Positions 4,922 to 5,561 of a stretch of 5,561 bases of DNA are shown here, one piece after another. The stretch is from Phycisphaerales bacterium. GTDB lineage: Bacteria > Planctomycetota > Phycisphaerae > Tepidisphaerales > Tepidisphaeraceae. The notes beneath the pieces are model-generated. The model was not told the DNA's origin and did no database searches. It saw only the letters and a list, made by a program, of their open reading frames with translations. Each line of letters begins with the position of its first letter. Position 1 is the first letter of the stretch. The translations under genes and the position numbers were made by a program. Location of the stretch: contig JAQGHJ010000512.1 in assembly GCA_028288905.1 (NCBI GenBank), positions 1 through 5,561 on the forward strand, given 5' to 3'.

Positions 4922-5561
4922 TCACTCCTGTAGCCACACCGAGACCGACCCGCCCGGGCACCGGAACTCGCCCCAGCCGTCGGCGTTCGTCACGACCGGG
5001 TCCGGGTCGTGGCCGGTCGCATCCCGGAACGTGACGGCGGGGCGGAACGCGTTCATCCACTTCGTCCCGGCGGACCCGTTCGTCAGCACGACGGCCATCG
5101 CTCCCGGGTGGGCGGCGTCGCCGGTCCGCACCCACCCGACCGTGTTCGGGTGGTCGAAGTAGTCGTGCTGGTCGCCGAACCCGAAGTCCCGCCGCGCCCG
5201 CAAGAACCGGTCGATCAGGAACCGGTGCGAGTACAGCACCACTTCCCGGCCCTTCTCCAGGTACGTCGGCTGGTCGTAGTAGTCGCCGAAGAACACGCAC
5301 GGGTACCCCTCCCGCCGCAGCAGGATCAGGGCGTACGCCAGCGGCTTGAACCACGGCTCCACCCACGACTCCAGCCCCTGCCCCGGCTGCGTGTCGTGGT
5401 TGTCCACGAACGTGACGGCCTTGGCCGGCTGCCCCGCGACCAGCGTGCCGTCGAAGATCCGCCGCAGGTCGTACCCGCTTCCGCCAAGGCTCGCGTTGCG
5501 GAAGTTGAAGTGCAGCGGGACGTCGAACAGCGACAGGGCACCCTCGGTGGCGGCCAAGTAC
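4922..5561 (-). CDS. Alpha-amylase, glycoside hydrolase family 13 subfamily 5, C-terminal 212 residues
   Basis: The frame is open to the right edge, so the N-terminal part is missing; a TTG at 5557 is internal and not a start. From the edge the protein reads SLFDVPLHFNFRNAS (visible residues 10-24), then VTFVDNHDTQPGQGLES (49-65). FVDNHD is conserved region IV, and its last aspartate (D56, codon 5393-5395) is the transition-state stabiliser. Then come WFKPLAYALIL (70-80) and GYPCVFFGDYY (85-95) at the end of the barrel, and a domain C with HDYFDHPNTVGW (132-143) and a final GWGEF...GGSVSVW segment. This order matches Bacillus licheniformis amylase and E. coli AmyA closely. The enzyme endo-hydrolyses alpha-1,4 bonds in starch, glycogen or maltodextrins. 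The nucleophile aspartate and acid glutamate lie outside the window, as does any signal peptide, so location cannot be judged. There is no C-terminal carbohydrate-binding module. Confidence 0.95.
   Translation of the reverse strand, partial: YLAATEGALSLFDVPLHFNFRNASLGGSGYDLRRIFDGTLVAGQPAKAVTFVDNHDTQPGQGLESWVEPWFKPLAYALILLRREGYPCVFFGDYYDQPTYLEKGREVVLYSHRFLIDRFLRARRDFGFGDQHDYFDHPNTVGWVRTGDAAHPGAMAVVLTNGSAGTKWMNAFRPAVTFRDATGHDPDPVVTNADGWGEFRCPGGSVSVWLQE

Noticed and set aside
5555..5557. TTG as the start codon of the amylase
   Set aside because: The frame stays open to the edge, and the residues after TTG belong to the middle of the GH13 barrel, so the gene starts outside the window.

Overview
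The window is GC-rich bacterial chromosome. All six visible stop codons are TGA, and G or C dominates third codon positions. Gene content, codon use and short 7-bp-phased repeats in the spacers suggest a planctomycete, perhaps of the Gemmata group. That is inference: there is no rRNA or other taxonomic marker here. No mobile element, CRISPR array, tRNA or rRNA gene was recognised.

Left part (1-1295), minus strand: the N-terminal half of a family 9 glycosyltransferase that runs off the left edge, then a 107-bp spacer with six degenerate tandem heptamers and a 16-bp inverted repeat, then a complete cyclase-family (KynB-like) metal-dependent hydrolase. A 70-bp divergent spacer separates this gene from a plus-strand DJ-1/PfpI protein (1366-1953), whose start is fixed by a good Shine-Dalgarno sequence.

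Middle part (1954-4875), plus strand: a 273-bp spacer holds two hairpins, heptamer-like remnants and a good sigma70-type promoter (TTGACC, 17 bp, TACGAT). Then follow mcsA (zinc-finger/UVR activator), mcsB (protein arginine kinase) and, 11 bp after mcsB, a two-domain GNAT acetyltransferase. By analogy with Bacillus, McsA and McsB would phosphorylate arginines on damaged proteins and mark them for ClpC-ClpP degradation. No clp or ctsR gene lies in the window. The mcsA-mcsB spacer is almost entirely one long imperfect inverted repeat of AGTGCTG-type heptamers, whose stem ends at the base before the mcsB start codon. This is the most unusual structure in the window.

Right part (4922-5561), minus strand: the C-terminal part of a GH13 subfamily 5 alpha-amylase, convergent with the acetyltransferase across a 46-bp spacer with weak hairpin potential.

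No wholly new multigene system was found. The points most worth a second look are the hairpin abutting mcsB, the family of 7-bp-phased spacer repeats, a changed zinc ligand in McsA, and the mcsA-mcsB-GNAT arrangement.
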